Source of the DNA: Endomychus coccineus
Taxonomy: Eukaryota; Arthropoda; Insecta; Coleoptera; Endomychidae
Length of the DNA stretch: 64,000 nucleotides
NCBI GenBank assembly: GCA_958510875.1
Contig: OY294070.1
Coordinates: 116,974,703-117,038,702 of the forward strand
Reading direction: 5' to 3'
The notes below the pieces were generated by a model. It saw only the letters and a program-made list of their open reading frames with translations. It made no database searches and was not told where the DNA came from. Below are positions 45,245-56,180 of this stretch, in pieces. The translations under genes and the position numbers were made by a program. Each line of letters begins with the position of its first letter. The first letter of the stretch is position 1.

Positions 45245-46044
45245 GGGCAAGGGGAAAAGTTCCTGGAAAATATAACAGATGGCGCCACCATCGAGAAACT
45301 TATGAGACATTTGTGATGAACCATCTTTAATTAGAACGCATTGAAATTTTCAGACTGATATGTCATTCAGTTCTGTTTTGACACCCATCGAAAGAAAACA
45401 ACTTTGAAGATTTTTGTAAACAAGAAAAAAGTGAATTTTGCGTTTTGATTAGACATTATTTTTTGGGTAGAAAAAGCATTACGCAAGCCAAATCAACGCT
45501 TGTTAAACTTTATGGGAACTCCTCACCATCGATTGGAACGATTCACGAGTGGTTTACTGATTTTCCTTTCGTTCGAAAAAAGCCAAAGTGGGCTTATAGG
45601 CCAACAAAATCATGGCGACAGTTTTTTGGAATGCACACGATATCGTTCATATCGATTATCTTGAAAAGGGCAAAACAAGCAACGGTATATATTATGTAGA
45701 GCTGTTGGGTCGATTCGACGCCGATTTAATGAATTGCACCACGAATTGGTTCACCATCCATCATATTCTCCAGATTAGGCCCGTTGCGATTTTTATCTAT
45801 TTTCAAACATGAAGAAATGGCTCGACGAAAAGAGATTTGGCTCTGACGATGAGGTCATCGCCGAAACAAACGCCTATTTTGAAAGATTGCCGAAATCGTA
45901 TTATTTGGAAGGTATCTAAAAATCAGAAAAACGTTGGACGAAGTGTATCGTACTACAAAGAGGTTATGTTAGGAAATAAAATAAGTTTTGACCAAAAAAA
46001 TCATTTCTTGTTTCATTGTTGATGAACTTTTCACCTTCCCCTCG
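45245..46044 (+). mobile_element. mariner copy C (irritans-like), internally deleted
   Basis: Ends GGGCAAGGGGAAAAGTTCCT (45245) and ...GAACTTTTCACCTTCCCCTCG (46044-46043 edge) with flanking TA at 45243-45244 and 46045-46046. Length is only about 800 bp. The transposase N-terminus is read as AKSTLVKLYGNSSPSIGTIH then EWFTDF (about 45490-45565). It jumps by deletion straight to KKPKWAYRPTKSW and, in another frame, MATVFWNAHDIVHIDYLEKG (about 45612-45671). LLGRFDADLMNC then runs into the DFYLFPNLKKWL-type region with a second deletion. Both HTH2 and the second-Asp box are missing, so it is non-functional. Confidence 0.85.
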
Positions 46045-46791
46045 TAATAGTAAATAAATGAACAAGAATGAATACCTATACCTCGACATCAGTCACAGGG
46101 AAGTCAAATTATCCAACACATAGACATTGCTTAGTTTTTCATCTTGGCGAATATTTTGACCACACTGAAACTCCCAGGACATCTTCATCTTCCTCAATGA
46201 GTTGACAAACCGGAAGACCCAAGTCATCACTGATGAAATTATGAAACATCAGTAATTGAGACGGATATAGTTAAGACTGTTAACAAGATTATGTAGATAA
46301 TGACTTGACTATTTTTCAGTTGATTTATTCCCTAAGTCACGAGTAGGTAATCGCAGCAGGCCGATGCAATAGCTATATCGCAAGGGCAAGGCTTGCTCTG
46401 ATTCACGTGAGGTCCTCGACCTGTCCATTCGTCTGTCCGTTCGTATACGCCGCGGCCACGGGCAGGATATCATGTGAAGATGTAAATTGAGCGAGTAGTG
46501 TTGAGACTCAGCGACCATAACACTCTTTGTCATCTTACACCTGTCAGTGGGTATTCGCGTCGATTTTACATTAGTTACACGTCTTCATGCGTGAGAATCA
46601 AATTCGGATTGATATTGTCAATGAGATGGTTTGTTACGTGAATTCATTCACTTGACTTGAGCTCCGCTGCACCGTACTTAACACTCTAATTACTCGCCAC
46701 GTAAAGCCGCATACCCTCTGTTAACTATCTAGCTACTCCTGTTGCACACAATAGTGCAACAGAAAAAGATTCAAAGGAAGCAATGATAAGA
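46045..46791. other. GC-richer spacer, no gene assigned
   Basis: 46340-46480 is markedly less AT-rich than the surroundings (GTATACGCCGCGGCCACGGG). A 74-residue minus frame at 46309-46533 overlaps it but resembles nothing I know. A perfect 9-bp hairpin CTGTTGCAC-ACAATA-GTGCAACAG lies at about 46737-46760. Could be an exon or promoter edge of a host gene, but no splice or coding signal supports this. Confidence 0.35.
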
Positions 46792-47441
46792 CTTCAAATC
46801 AACAACTGTTCAGAAAAGTTCATCCTTCCTCAACTATGTATAAAGTTATAAATCTAAACTTATGTTCTTCAATGCATGTTGGAACAAGTACCATAAGAGA
46901 TAATATGCTTACAGTTGAACTGATTTTTCTACAATTTGGATTCATGTGTGAAGTACTCATGTTATTGACTATGCCATGATTACAAAAAAGTTTGGGGCCT
47001 CGGTGCTGCTGCAGATATTGTCGCTATTGGAACCGACTCATCAGTTCCAGTAAAATTATTGACAGGTCATAATAACGTAATGTTTACATGACAGACATGT
47101 CATAGGTTTGCTGGATCTTCAAATCAACAACTGTTCAGAAAAGTTCATCCTTTCTCAACTATGTATAAAGTTATAAATCTAAGCTTATGTTCTTCAATGC
47201 ATCTTGGAACAAGTACCATAAAAGCTAATATGCTTACAGTTGAACTAATTTCCCTACAATTTGAATTTATGGGTGTAATACTCATGCAATTTACTATGCC
47301 ATGATTGCAAAAAATTTGGGGCCTCGGTGGTGCTGCAGCTGTTACCGCTATTGGAGTCGACTCAGTTCAAGTAAAATTATTGACACAATATGATCACGTA
47401 ATGTTTACATGACAGATATATCATATGTTGCTGACACATCA
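46792..47441. repeat. 325-bp tandem duplication (two units)
   Basis: CTTCAAATCAACAACTGTTC begins at 46792 and again at 47117. The two units align along their whole length (landmarks TATGTATAAAGTTATAAATC, GGGGCCTCGGTG, GTAATGTTTACATGACAGA) with scattered substitutions and small indels. No reading frame is maintained in either unit. Could be a satellite seed or a tandemly inserted terminal repeat. Confidence 0.85.
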
Positions 47442-47869
47442 CAGATCCGATTGTTCGTGGCAGCCCACAGACAACTCCATAACAACACATTAGGTAACGT
47501 GTTCATGACAAGTAGCTCTCACACATTGACAGTGAAACATGTTCGTGTCAGACCTTCCAATAAAATAAATATCCTTGTAAATTCAAATACACTTTCAAGG
47601 TCATGGCATTAAGTGAATTGTCGTCCTTCCACGCTTTCATCTGTTTCTAATCATCAGCAATATATCTGCTTAAGTGCCGCTAACTGTTCTTAATTGAAGG
47701 TCTGTGTACCATTGATAAACTCTGACCATTCACTCATCACTACGACCTGTCCCTATCTCACTCCACGACACAATCCAACACCTCCACGTACAGTTTGGCA
47801 TTACAACTCAGCCGACTAGGACGGTCTTCACATGTTTTTCTTCGAATTTCCTTGGAGAATCGTATGTTT
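47442..47869. other. No recognisable gene
   Basis: Spacer between the tandem duplication and a LINE fragment. Nothing supported. Confidence 0.4.
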
Positions 47870-48610
47870 TGAATCTGATAACCCAACATGCAATGTGCCA
47901 CAGAGATCTCGTATATTATCAGGCTAGGGATGGAAACTTACATCCCCCATACCAACAAATCACCCGTCATCTGGTGAACGATTCTTCAATAAAATCTGAT
48001 CTAGGGCCGTCGCTTCAAAACAAACAGCATACCGTCGTTGGCGCGGTAACCCAGGCTTGGAGATCAGGTCAGAATATGTTTAAGCCAGAAATACGTGCAA
48101 TTAAAAAACAATAAACGCTCCGAAAGAGGCATATAATGCCAAAATAAGATTGAAGCGTATCGAATGCCCGAATGGCTCCCATTCGTTTTGGACTTTCACC
48201 AAAGCAATTGGTAGAAATTTCACTTCCAGTTCATTTGCTCCCCTAACCAAAGATGATGTAATACTAGATACTATAGCGCAAAAAAAATCCAACCTTTTTA
48301 TTGGAATGTTTGCAGCAAATTCAACTTTGGATTCACAATAGGAAGAACCCTCCTTATATTGCTGCTATCCATAGCCATATGCCTGTATTTCGTCAGCACA
48401 CAATTAGGGGAATTCTGTTTAATCTCAATACCAAAATGTTCAGACGGAATTCCACCTGTCGTTATCAAGGAATGTGCGCCTGAATCGACGCCAGCTATTT
48501 GCAGGTTGTTTACCATTTCATACAAGCTTGGTGTGTTTCCTTCCAGTTGGAAGACAACCAGTTTCAAAAAAAAAGAGATCAACAGGAGACCTGCTTGTCT
48601 ACGTGACACA
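47870..48610 (+). pseudogene. LINE fragment: linker and start of reverse transcriptase
   Basis: In frames at 48150-48340 the translation reads RIECPNGSHSFWTFTKAIGR, then SSFAPLTKDDVILDTIAQKK, then LFIGMFAANSTLDSQ. After a frameshift CSDGIPPVVIKECAPESTPA (about 48436-48495), ICRLFTISYKLGVFPSSWKT follows. This is the standard linker and RT motif 0-2 region of a group of Jockey-like LINEs (S-G-P-D-G-I-P-x-x-x-L-K-x-C-A-P-E). It breaks off right after PSSWKTTSF, before the catalytic motifs. The upstream frame 47869-48114 probably belongs to the same element but is not diagnostic. Confidence 0.75.
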
Positions 48611-48639
48611 TGTATAGCAGAAATCTATTGAAAAACATG

Positions 48640-48959
48640 CATAGGGTCTCAAAGTTTTGAAAAATTATTACATTTTCTTCAAACAAATGAAGATTCTTAG
48701 TTGAAACTTGGTACACTTCGGTTTTACTGAATGCATTTTTTGAGACAAATACAGTAGCGTAGTGTTGCGGTTTTCTACGTATTTGAACTCCTTAAACTTC
48801 TTTGCCAATGGTCAAAAATTATTATTGTATACAAATTTAAAAACTGTCATTAATTTTCTATAAGAATGTATCCCCGACAAACTACGCTAAGCGGATTCCT
48901 GTTCGAGTTGTTTTTTCTAATAATGGTTATATTATGGGATTAAACCTTCGTTAAATATG
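48640..48959. other. No recognisable gene
   Basis: AT-rich spacer. Nothing supported. Confidence 0.4.
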
Positions 48960-49260
48960 ATATGATTTATCGAGTGTGCTTGTTTATCTTTAGGTATTAA
49001 CGGTTTTAGACTTGAAAAATATTTACCAACACAGTTAGTAGGCTTATGCTCAACATTTATGTCACACTTTTTTAAGCATTTCTTAATTTTTCTTGGTCTT
49101 GGGAAGGTATTGTAATTTTATAAAATTATCTTTTTCACTGTTTATTTTATTTACATATAATGTACATAGCACGCTAAAAAGAGTTAACATATGTGCTAAT
49201 GTGACCTATTTCCCGAGAATTTACATATCATTCATACCTGGGTCAAGAATCATTGGATCT
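48960..49260 (-). repeat. Penelope family 1 fragment, copy 3
   Basis: TTGTTTATCTTTAGGTATTA...GGTTTTAGA(C/T)TTGA(A/T)AAATATTT and ACACAGTTAGTAGGCTTATG (48980-49050) align with 12505-12570 of copy 1, which encodes the segment just before the GIY-YIG core. At 49196-49250 it is followed by the terminal block GTGACCTATTTCCCGAGAAT and GGGTCAAGAATC in the opposite sense to its position in copy 1, as seen at 7259-7305. The body of the element is missing. Confidence 0.65.
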
Positions 49261-50300
49261 TTCTTTTCAATATGCATGCATTGTGAAGGTTGTGGATACC
49301 ACCAACTAATTAATCATGGTGAATCTGATTGTATATTGTATTTATCTAAGGGATGGCGAAAATTCTGGGTTTCGGAACGCTGCAACATGTTTCCTCAGCA
49401 TCTGAGGTGAAAACTAATGGTAGAATAGAATTTTTCATCCAAAAATGGTATTATGATGGCGTTATATTTGAATCGATGAGATCGACCAAATTCACTATTT
49501 TTCCATACTCACCCCTTATGAAAATTGAGAAAATGGGAGAAAATTCCCGAAGATTCATGTAACTGAGTGAACTTGTTCTGTCTGATCTCAGAAGGTTGCG
49601 TTTACCATTTTCGGGTATATTTATCATGTTAAATTAGATTTTATAGTGTATTTATCTGAGGGATGGCAAAAATTCAAGGTTTCGGAACGCTGCGACATTG
49701 GATTAATTTCAAAGTAAGGTTTTATTAAAGTACGTCAATTATTTGAAACACAACGGAAGATTTAGTAGATATTACGAATTGTGGGCCTGCTAAGTGACAA
49801 AAGGGGTGAGAAATAGACCCTCTTTTCGTTCTTATCGGCGTTCTTATTTCGTAAGTAGCGAACGTCTACATACATTATTGTCATTTCTTATTTGAAGCGA
49901 TTATCATTAAAAATATTAATGGCTCAGTATTCTTCATGCGAGGTTCTAATTCATTTAGGGTAAATTTTGTATGCGTACTTTTCCGAGATGAATAATGGCC
50001 TGGAAATTCTCCTTGTTTTGTATGTGATTTCGAATTTCTCCTGACAGCTTTCTAAAATGTATTGTTTCACAAAAATTGGCTTATCTATCACGTTCTTTAT
50101 CATACATTAATCATGATGAGATGAAGCTTCCAGAATATAACGATTAAATTTCTTTTGAATTTATCTCCAATTTGTTGAACAAGTATTTTAAGTGTTACAA
50201 AAATGTATCAATAAAACATAGTATCGAAATGTGACAATAAAATACTACAACATTGGTGATAGTTGACTACTCAGAAATTATCCTTCTAAACCGTATAGTA
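49261..50300. other. No gene; one pair of direct repeats
   Basis: TTTATCT(A/G)AGGGATGGC(G/A)AAAATTC followed by GGTTTCGGAACGCTGC is present at 49341 and again at 49650, so a 310-bp-spaced direct repeat of about 60 bp. Nothing coding is supported. Confidence 0.5.
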
Positions 50301-50353
50301 CCGGGATATCAAAAATTATCTTAGTCAAGGGTGGTTGTGGAATCTAAAAGGTG
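50301..50353 (+). repeat. Solitary end of CCGGGATATC family (copy 2)
   Basis: CCGGGATATCAAAAATTATC then TTAGTCAAGGGTGGTTGTGG match the ends at 10242 and 52021. It is preceded by TA. The match stops after AAAAGGTG and is followed by two GTTAGG(G) units. Could be the left end of a longer element reaching 52592, with the foldback at 50471 nested in it. Confidence 0.65.
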
Positions 50354-50470
50354 TTAGGGTTAGGGTTAATTTAGCGTTTAGGGGTGAATGGGAGGCCACA
50401 GAAGCTTAGCTCAACCCTTACGAACGATCCACGTAGGCCACAGAACATCATGCACAAAGAAATTTTCCGA

Positions 50471-51897
50471 GTCGAGGAAATAAAGCAGAAAAGGTCGGAA
50501 ACATAATCGGATGGACCGATTTTGATAATTTTTTTCAATCGAATCTAAAGGTCATTTAGAAAAAATGCTACCATTTTTCTTTTTTCCAATGTGCATTTTA
50601 GCATTTCTACAGAGGAAAATGCAATTTTTTTAATGAATTTTTAAGGGATAATATTGAAAATGTTGAAAAAATGGCTAAATATAGCCAAAATAGGCTACAA
50701 TTTCTTACACGGAGGTTTTTGGGGTCGCTGATCATGATTCCAGTGCCAGATTTGAACTACGACGCACCTGGGGCTCAGGACATCCTGGTACTCTCGTCGT
50801 CTCCAGTGAATTCGCAGAAATACCTTCTGCAAAGGAATGAAATCTGTTAGGGAGGTTCTCTTGAGCATACGGGTCATGACCATGACACTCAATTGTCAGC
50901 TGGTGGTCAGGATACCCTGATGACCCTAGGTCATCTCCATGGATTGTTTTTTAATATGCTCTGAAATGCAATCAAATTCGAATCTCGGGGGTTTTTGGGG
51001 CCGCTGGACGCTGGGATTCGGAGCATCCTGGTACTATTGTCGTCTCCAGAGAATTCGTGAAATTATCTTTTGTAATGCGATGAAACTTATGAGGGAAGTT
51101 CTTTCGAGGTTGCCAGTTGTGACCATAAACCTAAATAGTCTCCTGGTGATCAGGATACCCTGACGACCTAGGTCATTTCCATGGATTCTCTTTCAATATG
51201 TTCTGAAACGTAACCAAATTCATCACCCAGGGGTTTTTTGGGGCTGCTGGACACGATTCCGGTGGAAATGAATTTATAATTCCCTTCCCGTTTCCGACTT
51301 CCTTTAATTGGTCAATATAATTAAAAAGGTTCGAGTTTTACGATATGGTTATTGTTTTTTTTTCTTTAAAACTTATCTTTATAACTAGTGATAAAAACCA
51401 TTGTTATAAGAAATTTCAACATTTTCGCCATTAAAATAGAAACTATTTTACTATTAGCTTCTTTTTGGATTAGAAAAATTGTCTTACAAATAGTATTTTT
51501 TTAATTTTTTCTTGTCGATATCACAGATCTGTTCACCAGATGCTTCGGTAATTTTTTCGAACTACAGAAAAGTTATCAGCGATCCAAAAAACCCCATAGA
51601 GACAAATTTGGCTTTATTTCAGAGCACCGGAAATCTGGCACCGGAATCGTGATCAGCGACCCCAAAAACCCCCGAATGAGACGTTTTGGCTATATTTGGA
51701 CATTTTTTTCTTACTTTAATTATTTTTTGATTATAGCTTCTGAAAATACATTCGAAATGATGCATTCTCCTCTGTAGAAATGCTAAAATGCATATTAGAA
51801 AAATAGTTCTTCTAAATCGATTAGAAACAAATTATCAGAATCGGTTCATCCGATTTTTTTTTTACTTTGGCCTTTTTGCTGCTTTATTTCCTCGACT
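50471..51897. mobile_element. Foldback element, AGTCGAGGAAATAAAGCA ends, with internal tandem array
   Basis: Ends AGTCGAGGAAATAAAGCA (50471) and TGCTTTATTTCCTCGACT (51897) are perfect inverses. Arms of about 150 bp pair imperfectly through TGCATTTTAGCATTTCTACA (about 50588-50610 against 51775-51800). The interior has at least two and a half units of about 240-280 bp, each with GGTTTTTGGGG(T/C)CGCTG, TCGTCTCCAG(T/A)GAATTCG, GGTCAGGATACCCTGA and CTAGGTCAT(C/T)TCCATGGATT (starts near 50714, 50990 and 51231). Inverse copies of the GTCGCTGA motif occur near 51580 and 51655. It encodes no transposase. Confidence 0.75.
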
Positions 51898-52020
51898 ACA
51901 ACTGGACTAACCAGAAATAACATGAAAGAATGATCGACTTCACCTCGTTTTACGGTACTTGTTTCATCTAGCTCTGATCAGGATAAATACAGGTAATTGA
52001 ATAACAGTTGAAACTTTGTA

Positions 52021-52592
52021 CCGGGATATCAATAATTTTCTTGGTCAAGGGTGGTTGTGGAATCTAAAACGTGCGTTTTACTTTACGTTTGAAATAATTA
52101 TGTCACTGTCACACTGACATCATCAATAACCTACAAATTTCATACCTATGTATTTCAGTTGTAAAACAATAATGAACTACAAATTAAAAATGATCTTGGT
52201 CAATGGTGGTTGTGGAATGTAAAACGTGTGTCTTACTTTAAATTTTTGAATATGTTTTGTTGTGTCAGAATCTGTTAAGTCATTGTGCTGAAATTTTTTA
52301 ATTCAGTTTTTGAATCATGCTTCTTACCACACAGCCCAAAATTTTCATGATTGAAGCCTATTTTCGAACGGGTGCGCTAGTTAATGGAAAATGACAATAC
52401 AGTCAACGTTTGTGTTTGGACAATTGAAACCGTTATTTCATTATTGTTTTACAACTGAAATAAATAGGTATGAAATTTGTAGGTCATTGATGATGTCAGT
52501 GTGACAGTGACATAATTATTTCAAAAGTAAAGTAAGACACACGTTTTAGATTCCACAACCACCCTTGACCAAGATAGTTTTTGATATCCCGG
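52021..52592. mobile_element. Inverted-repeat DNA element, CCGGGATATC family, copy 3
   Basis: Ends CCGGGATATCAATAATTTTC (52021) and ...GATATCCCGG (52592), TA on both sides (52019-52020 and 52593-52594). Arms of about 155 bp (52021-52175 and 52438-52592) include TAATTATGTCACTGTCACAC. Inside the left arm a 65-bp piece of the end sequence is repeated directly at 52190-52250. Non-coding. Best-preserved member of the family in the window. Confidence 0.85.
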
Positions 52593-53734
52593 TATATTGT
52601 CCAAAGGTATTCAAGAAATATATTCACATTGCGTCAATAGGTGTAATACATAAAATAATACTATATTTTATGGAGAAAACCGAAGCGAATTCACTTGAAT
52701 TTAATTCGTTTTGAGAATTTAAAATTGTCAAACCGGTCCTGTACCTCACCCCTTTATAATTTTCTCCCCACATCTCTTTCGTTTTGTTTCGGGAAGACGT
52801 GACGCTGTATTCTCGTGCAAGCACTAATTTCTTTAAGGGGTTTAAACCCTTGAGCATTAATGAAAAGATTGCATTCCGAAATTCCTTTAAATATTGAAAT
52901 GAGTTTCACTCCCGAACATAAAATTACTGCCTTGGAAGCTTTTTCCGAACGGCCTTTGTGGTACTTACTTTCGAAATTTCATTTCAAATGAATTTTATAT
53001 AATAACTTCACTTCTCCCTTCACGATGAACTTTTCGTTTCGGACGTTTGAGTGAATGCACTTCGTGTACATTCACATGAATCATGTAAACAAGATAGTGA
53101 TATTTATTATCAGGCTTAGTTCAAATTTAAAGAAGATTTTAAAGTTGTATTGACAATAAGCTATTGTCACCCCTCGAACTGCCTATCCAGATTTCTAAAA
53201 TACTCATTAACTTTACACGAGGTGTATAATGTAGGTTCTTGTAAGTATATTGCAGAGGTAAACTGATAGATAGTGCCTCTATAAAGTACAGCAAATATAT
53301 AAAAAGAGTATATTTGTTTATGGTGGGTCTCACTGATTCGAACTAATCTTGTATTTCTGTCTGATTGTCTAATTGTCTAATGATTGATTCTGTCAGTTTG
53401 TTAACAAATTGTGGGATCGGCTATAGACCACAGGTCAATTGATAAATTAAAGAAGTGAGATTAAAGATCAGTCCTTCTGAAGATACCATTGCAGCTTTTA
53501 CCCGAATAATTAAACTAGAGTTAATTAAAATTCAGCTATAGGGGGAAGTTAAATTCGACTAAAAGTTACCTGGAACCAACAGCTAGCAGAAGTAAAGAAA
53601 AAGACCGAGGCGGCATCATTGTGAACCTGATGCACCCATAGGAAATCATAGGAGTCCAAAATGTTATATTGAACATACAATATTGTAAACTATAGAAGAG
53701 TTCACACTGTGAATACACTATAACACTATAAATA
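52593..53734. other. No recognisable gene
   Basis: AT-rich interval with no domain. Nothing paired. Confidence 0.45.
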
Positions 53735-53815
53735 AGAAATAATCAGGAAATAATCAGCCCTATCCACGAAAAATATTTGTAAAGTACTGAGGACCTTCAG
53801 GCTATCAAGTAGCTG
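53735..53815 (-). repeat. Penelope family 2 end fragment
   Basis: AAATAAGAAATAATCA and AAAGTACTGAGGACCTTCAG align with 20128-20190. It breaks off inside the hammerhead-like hairpin (GGCTATCAAGTAGC). Confidence 0.55.
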
Positions 53816-53882
53816 TGGGATACAGATCCATTTTATTCTATGTTTATAAATTTTTGAATTTTAATTTTTATCAATATATATA

Positions 53883-55146
53883 CAGGGTGTTTAAAAAAAA
53901 GGTGACCCCGTCGCTAGGATAGGTAGAACACTTACGGATAACTGCTTTGCTTAGTAAAAAATTTTCTTAACCGCATTCGTATTCAAGTTTTTGCAAAAAA
54001 TAAGTTATTTCAACTATTATGTCGAAACTACTGCCAACATTGTAATAAAATTTAGTATGAATGTTTTGGAAGCTGACACATCGCATGAATTTATTTTTAT
54101 ATCCGACTCTCGTAGAGGGCGCTAATTACACGAACTTTTTTGAGGTCAGATTTTCTAATTCAAATTTTACGTGAAATTAAACACCATTCAACTTTAATCG
54201 CAAAGGTACTCTTGGTAAAACTCGATACTGTGTACCGTTTTCGGAATATTTTGATTTGAAAATAATGAAGTGACTGATGCTGGCAAAAAGTAGAAAACAA
54301 TTACCAATTCAATAAAAACCAAAAACAATAACATTATTCTAATGCTAAACTCATTAATTAAGCGAAGAATGACACTAAAAATTAAAATAAATTTGAATAA
54401 AAACATGAAATATTCAATCAGTTAGAGTAACTGTTCAAAACATAGTCAGTAAAAAAGGTCGTCGCAAACCTCAAAATGATTTTGTCTGAGTTAGCAATGA
54501 AAAACTGACATTTATTGTATTTAAGACGGTAAGGTCAATAACATGAAATATTGTTGATAAATACGGTAATTAATAATCAAAATGTATTCAAATGTTGAAT
54601 ACAACCTCATGTTATTAACCTTAGTTGTCGAGAAACTAGGAATGTGACACCGAAAAAAGAATTATTTTGGTATGCCCATTGGTAATTTTTTTTACTTTAT
54701 ACCAGCATCGGCTATTACTTCATCATTTTCAAATCAAAATAGTACGAAAACGGTACACAGTATCGCGTTTTACTAAGAGCACCTTTTTGGTGTAAAATTT
54801 TTGTTTAATTTCTCGTAAAATTTGAATTAGAAAATCTAACCTCAAAAAAGTTATGATCAAAACTGCTCGATATGAACCATGTATTTAGCGCCCTCTCTGA
54901 GAGTCAGATATAAAAATGAATGCATGCGATGTGTAGGCCTCCAAAACATATTCATACCAAATTGTATTATAACGTTGCCAATAGTTTCGACATAATAGTG
55001 AAAAGTCTTTAAAAAAATTTTTTACAACACCCTGTATCCGTATCTTGAATACGGATACGGTTACGAAATTTTTTCACTTAGCAAAGCATATCTTTCAGTG
55101 TTCTACCTATCCTAGCAACAAGGCCACCTTTTTTTGAAACATCCTG
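53883..55146. mobile_element. Foldback ITm-like element with about 430-bp inverted arms
   Basis: Flanked by TA (53881-53882 and 55147-55148). The left end CAGGGTGTTTAAAAAAAAGG and the right end TTTTTTTGAAACATCCTG are inverted. Arms are about 53883-54308 and 54678-55146 (landmarks GTTCTACCTATCCTAGC, GAGGGCGCTAA, ACTGTGTACCGTTTTCG, TTTTGATTTGAAAAT). The 370-bp centre is itself partly palindromic around AATAACATGA. The right arm has an extra 9-bp hairpin (TATCCGTAT...ATACGGATA at about 55035-55060). No protein is encoded. The CAGGGTGT end and TA target link it to the ITm-1/ITm-2 group. Confidence 0.85.
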
Positions 55147-55229
55147 TATATCATGATACATAGCAACGATATCTATATATCAACAATTTTGATAACAACG
55201 CAATCAACATCATAATCGGCTGGAAAACT

Positions 55230-56180
55230 TTTGGAAGCAAATAAAATTATAATCAACGCGAACCAAAAAGATTGGTTCTATAAAAAGCAACAAGGACTTT
55301 ATTCTGTAGTACGTGACCACTACATAGCCATCATCATAGTAAACTAAATAAGAAATCGGAATTTGATAAATTGCTTTTTCGCTTACATATTTCCATCCCT
55401 TCTAATACCTAGATATTTGTCCGTACTGTGTTTTAAACCTTCTTGAGAAATAGTGTAACCTGTGGTGTCCTTTGTGGTTCTACTACCACAACAAAAGTCA
55501 GGAAACCACTTGTGAATGGTTCCAATCAATGGTGAAGAGTCCCCATAATGTTTAACAAGCGATACTTTGGTTTGCATAATGTTTTTTCCACGCAAAAATA
55601 ATGTTTAATTAAGAAGCGAAATTCCCCTTTTCTCATGTTTACGAAAATCTTTCAAGGTTAATGCTTTCTAGTTAAAGATGGTACATCACAAATGTTACAT
55701 GAGATTTTCGATTGTGGCACCATCTGTTTTATATTTCACCTTGCCCTCGTATTTATAGTGGCTCTAGGTTTGGCTAGTTTTTTGCAAAGTTTAGAAATTG
55801 AATTATTAATCACAGATTTGTCGTAACCATTTAACGCTAACGCTATTTACTGAAGTTTCTCAACTTCATTGTTATAATTTTGTTGGCTCAAATGGACGTT
55901 CAATAATCTGTGGAGAAGACTATTAGATGGAGCTATTTCATAATTAAATGGTGTAGTTGAATCCTCCGGAGTATACCTATTTGTTGGAGTGGATTTTCTA
56001 TATATGTCGATTCCAACTGATTACCATGTTTTGTAATGTCAATATCAAGGACAGGGAGCTACGTATCTGTTTCTATTTTGACAGTGAATTTCAGTGAATC
56101 AAATTGAATATTAAGCGTCTACAATTATTAGTAAGGGTCTTCTTTCTTTCTTTGGGAATTTGTTGGACTCCAGCTTTTAT
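55230..56180 (-). mobile_element. Penelope family 2 copy, interrupted by mariner D
   Basis: Minus-strand order: RT C-terminal part (56180-55770), then mariner D, then terminal sequence 55382-55230 with GAATTTGATAAATTGCTTTT and a degraded hammerhead-like core (ATGATGATGGCTATGTAGTG on the minus strand near 55340). RT landmarks across frames: SLKFTVKIETDT, LPVLDIDITKHGNQLESTYI, then a TPTNRYTPEDSTTPFNYEIA-like stretch and NSLLHRLLNVH. These resemble the region after the YVDD box in Neptune/Poseidon-type Penelope elements. The frame is broken several times. Confidence 0.6.
55390..55749 (-). mobile_element. mariner copy D, 5' fragment
   Basis: Right end ATTTCACCTTGCCCTCG (55749) followed by TA, i.e. 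the 5' end of the minus-strand element. The UTR CAGATGGTGCCACAATCG is recognisable. The N-terminal transposase part reads KVSLVKHYGDSSPLIGTIHK then WFPDFCCGSRTTKDTTGY (55590-55450). The rest, including the whole catalytic domain, is gone, with no left end. It sits in a Penelope family 2 copy. Confidence 0.8.

Noticed and set aside
50350..50373. GGTTAGGGTTAGGGTTAA resembling telomere repeat
   Set aside because: Only two and a half units, of the TTAGGG and not the insect TTAGG type. Adjacent sequence is a truncated transposon end, so there is no evidence of a telomere or interstitial array.
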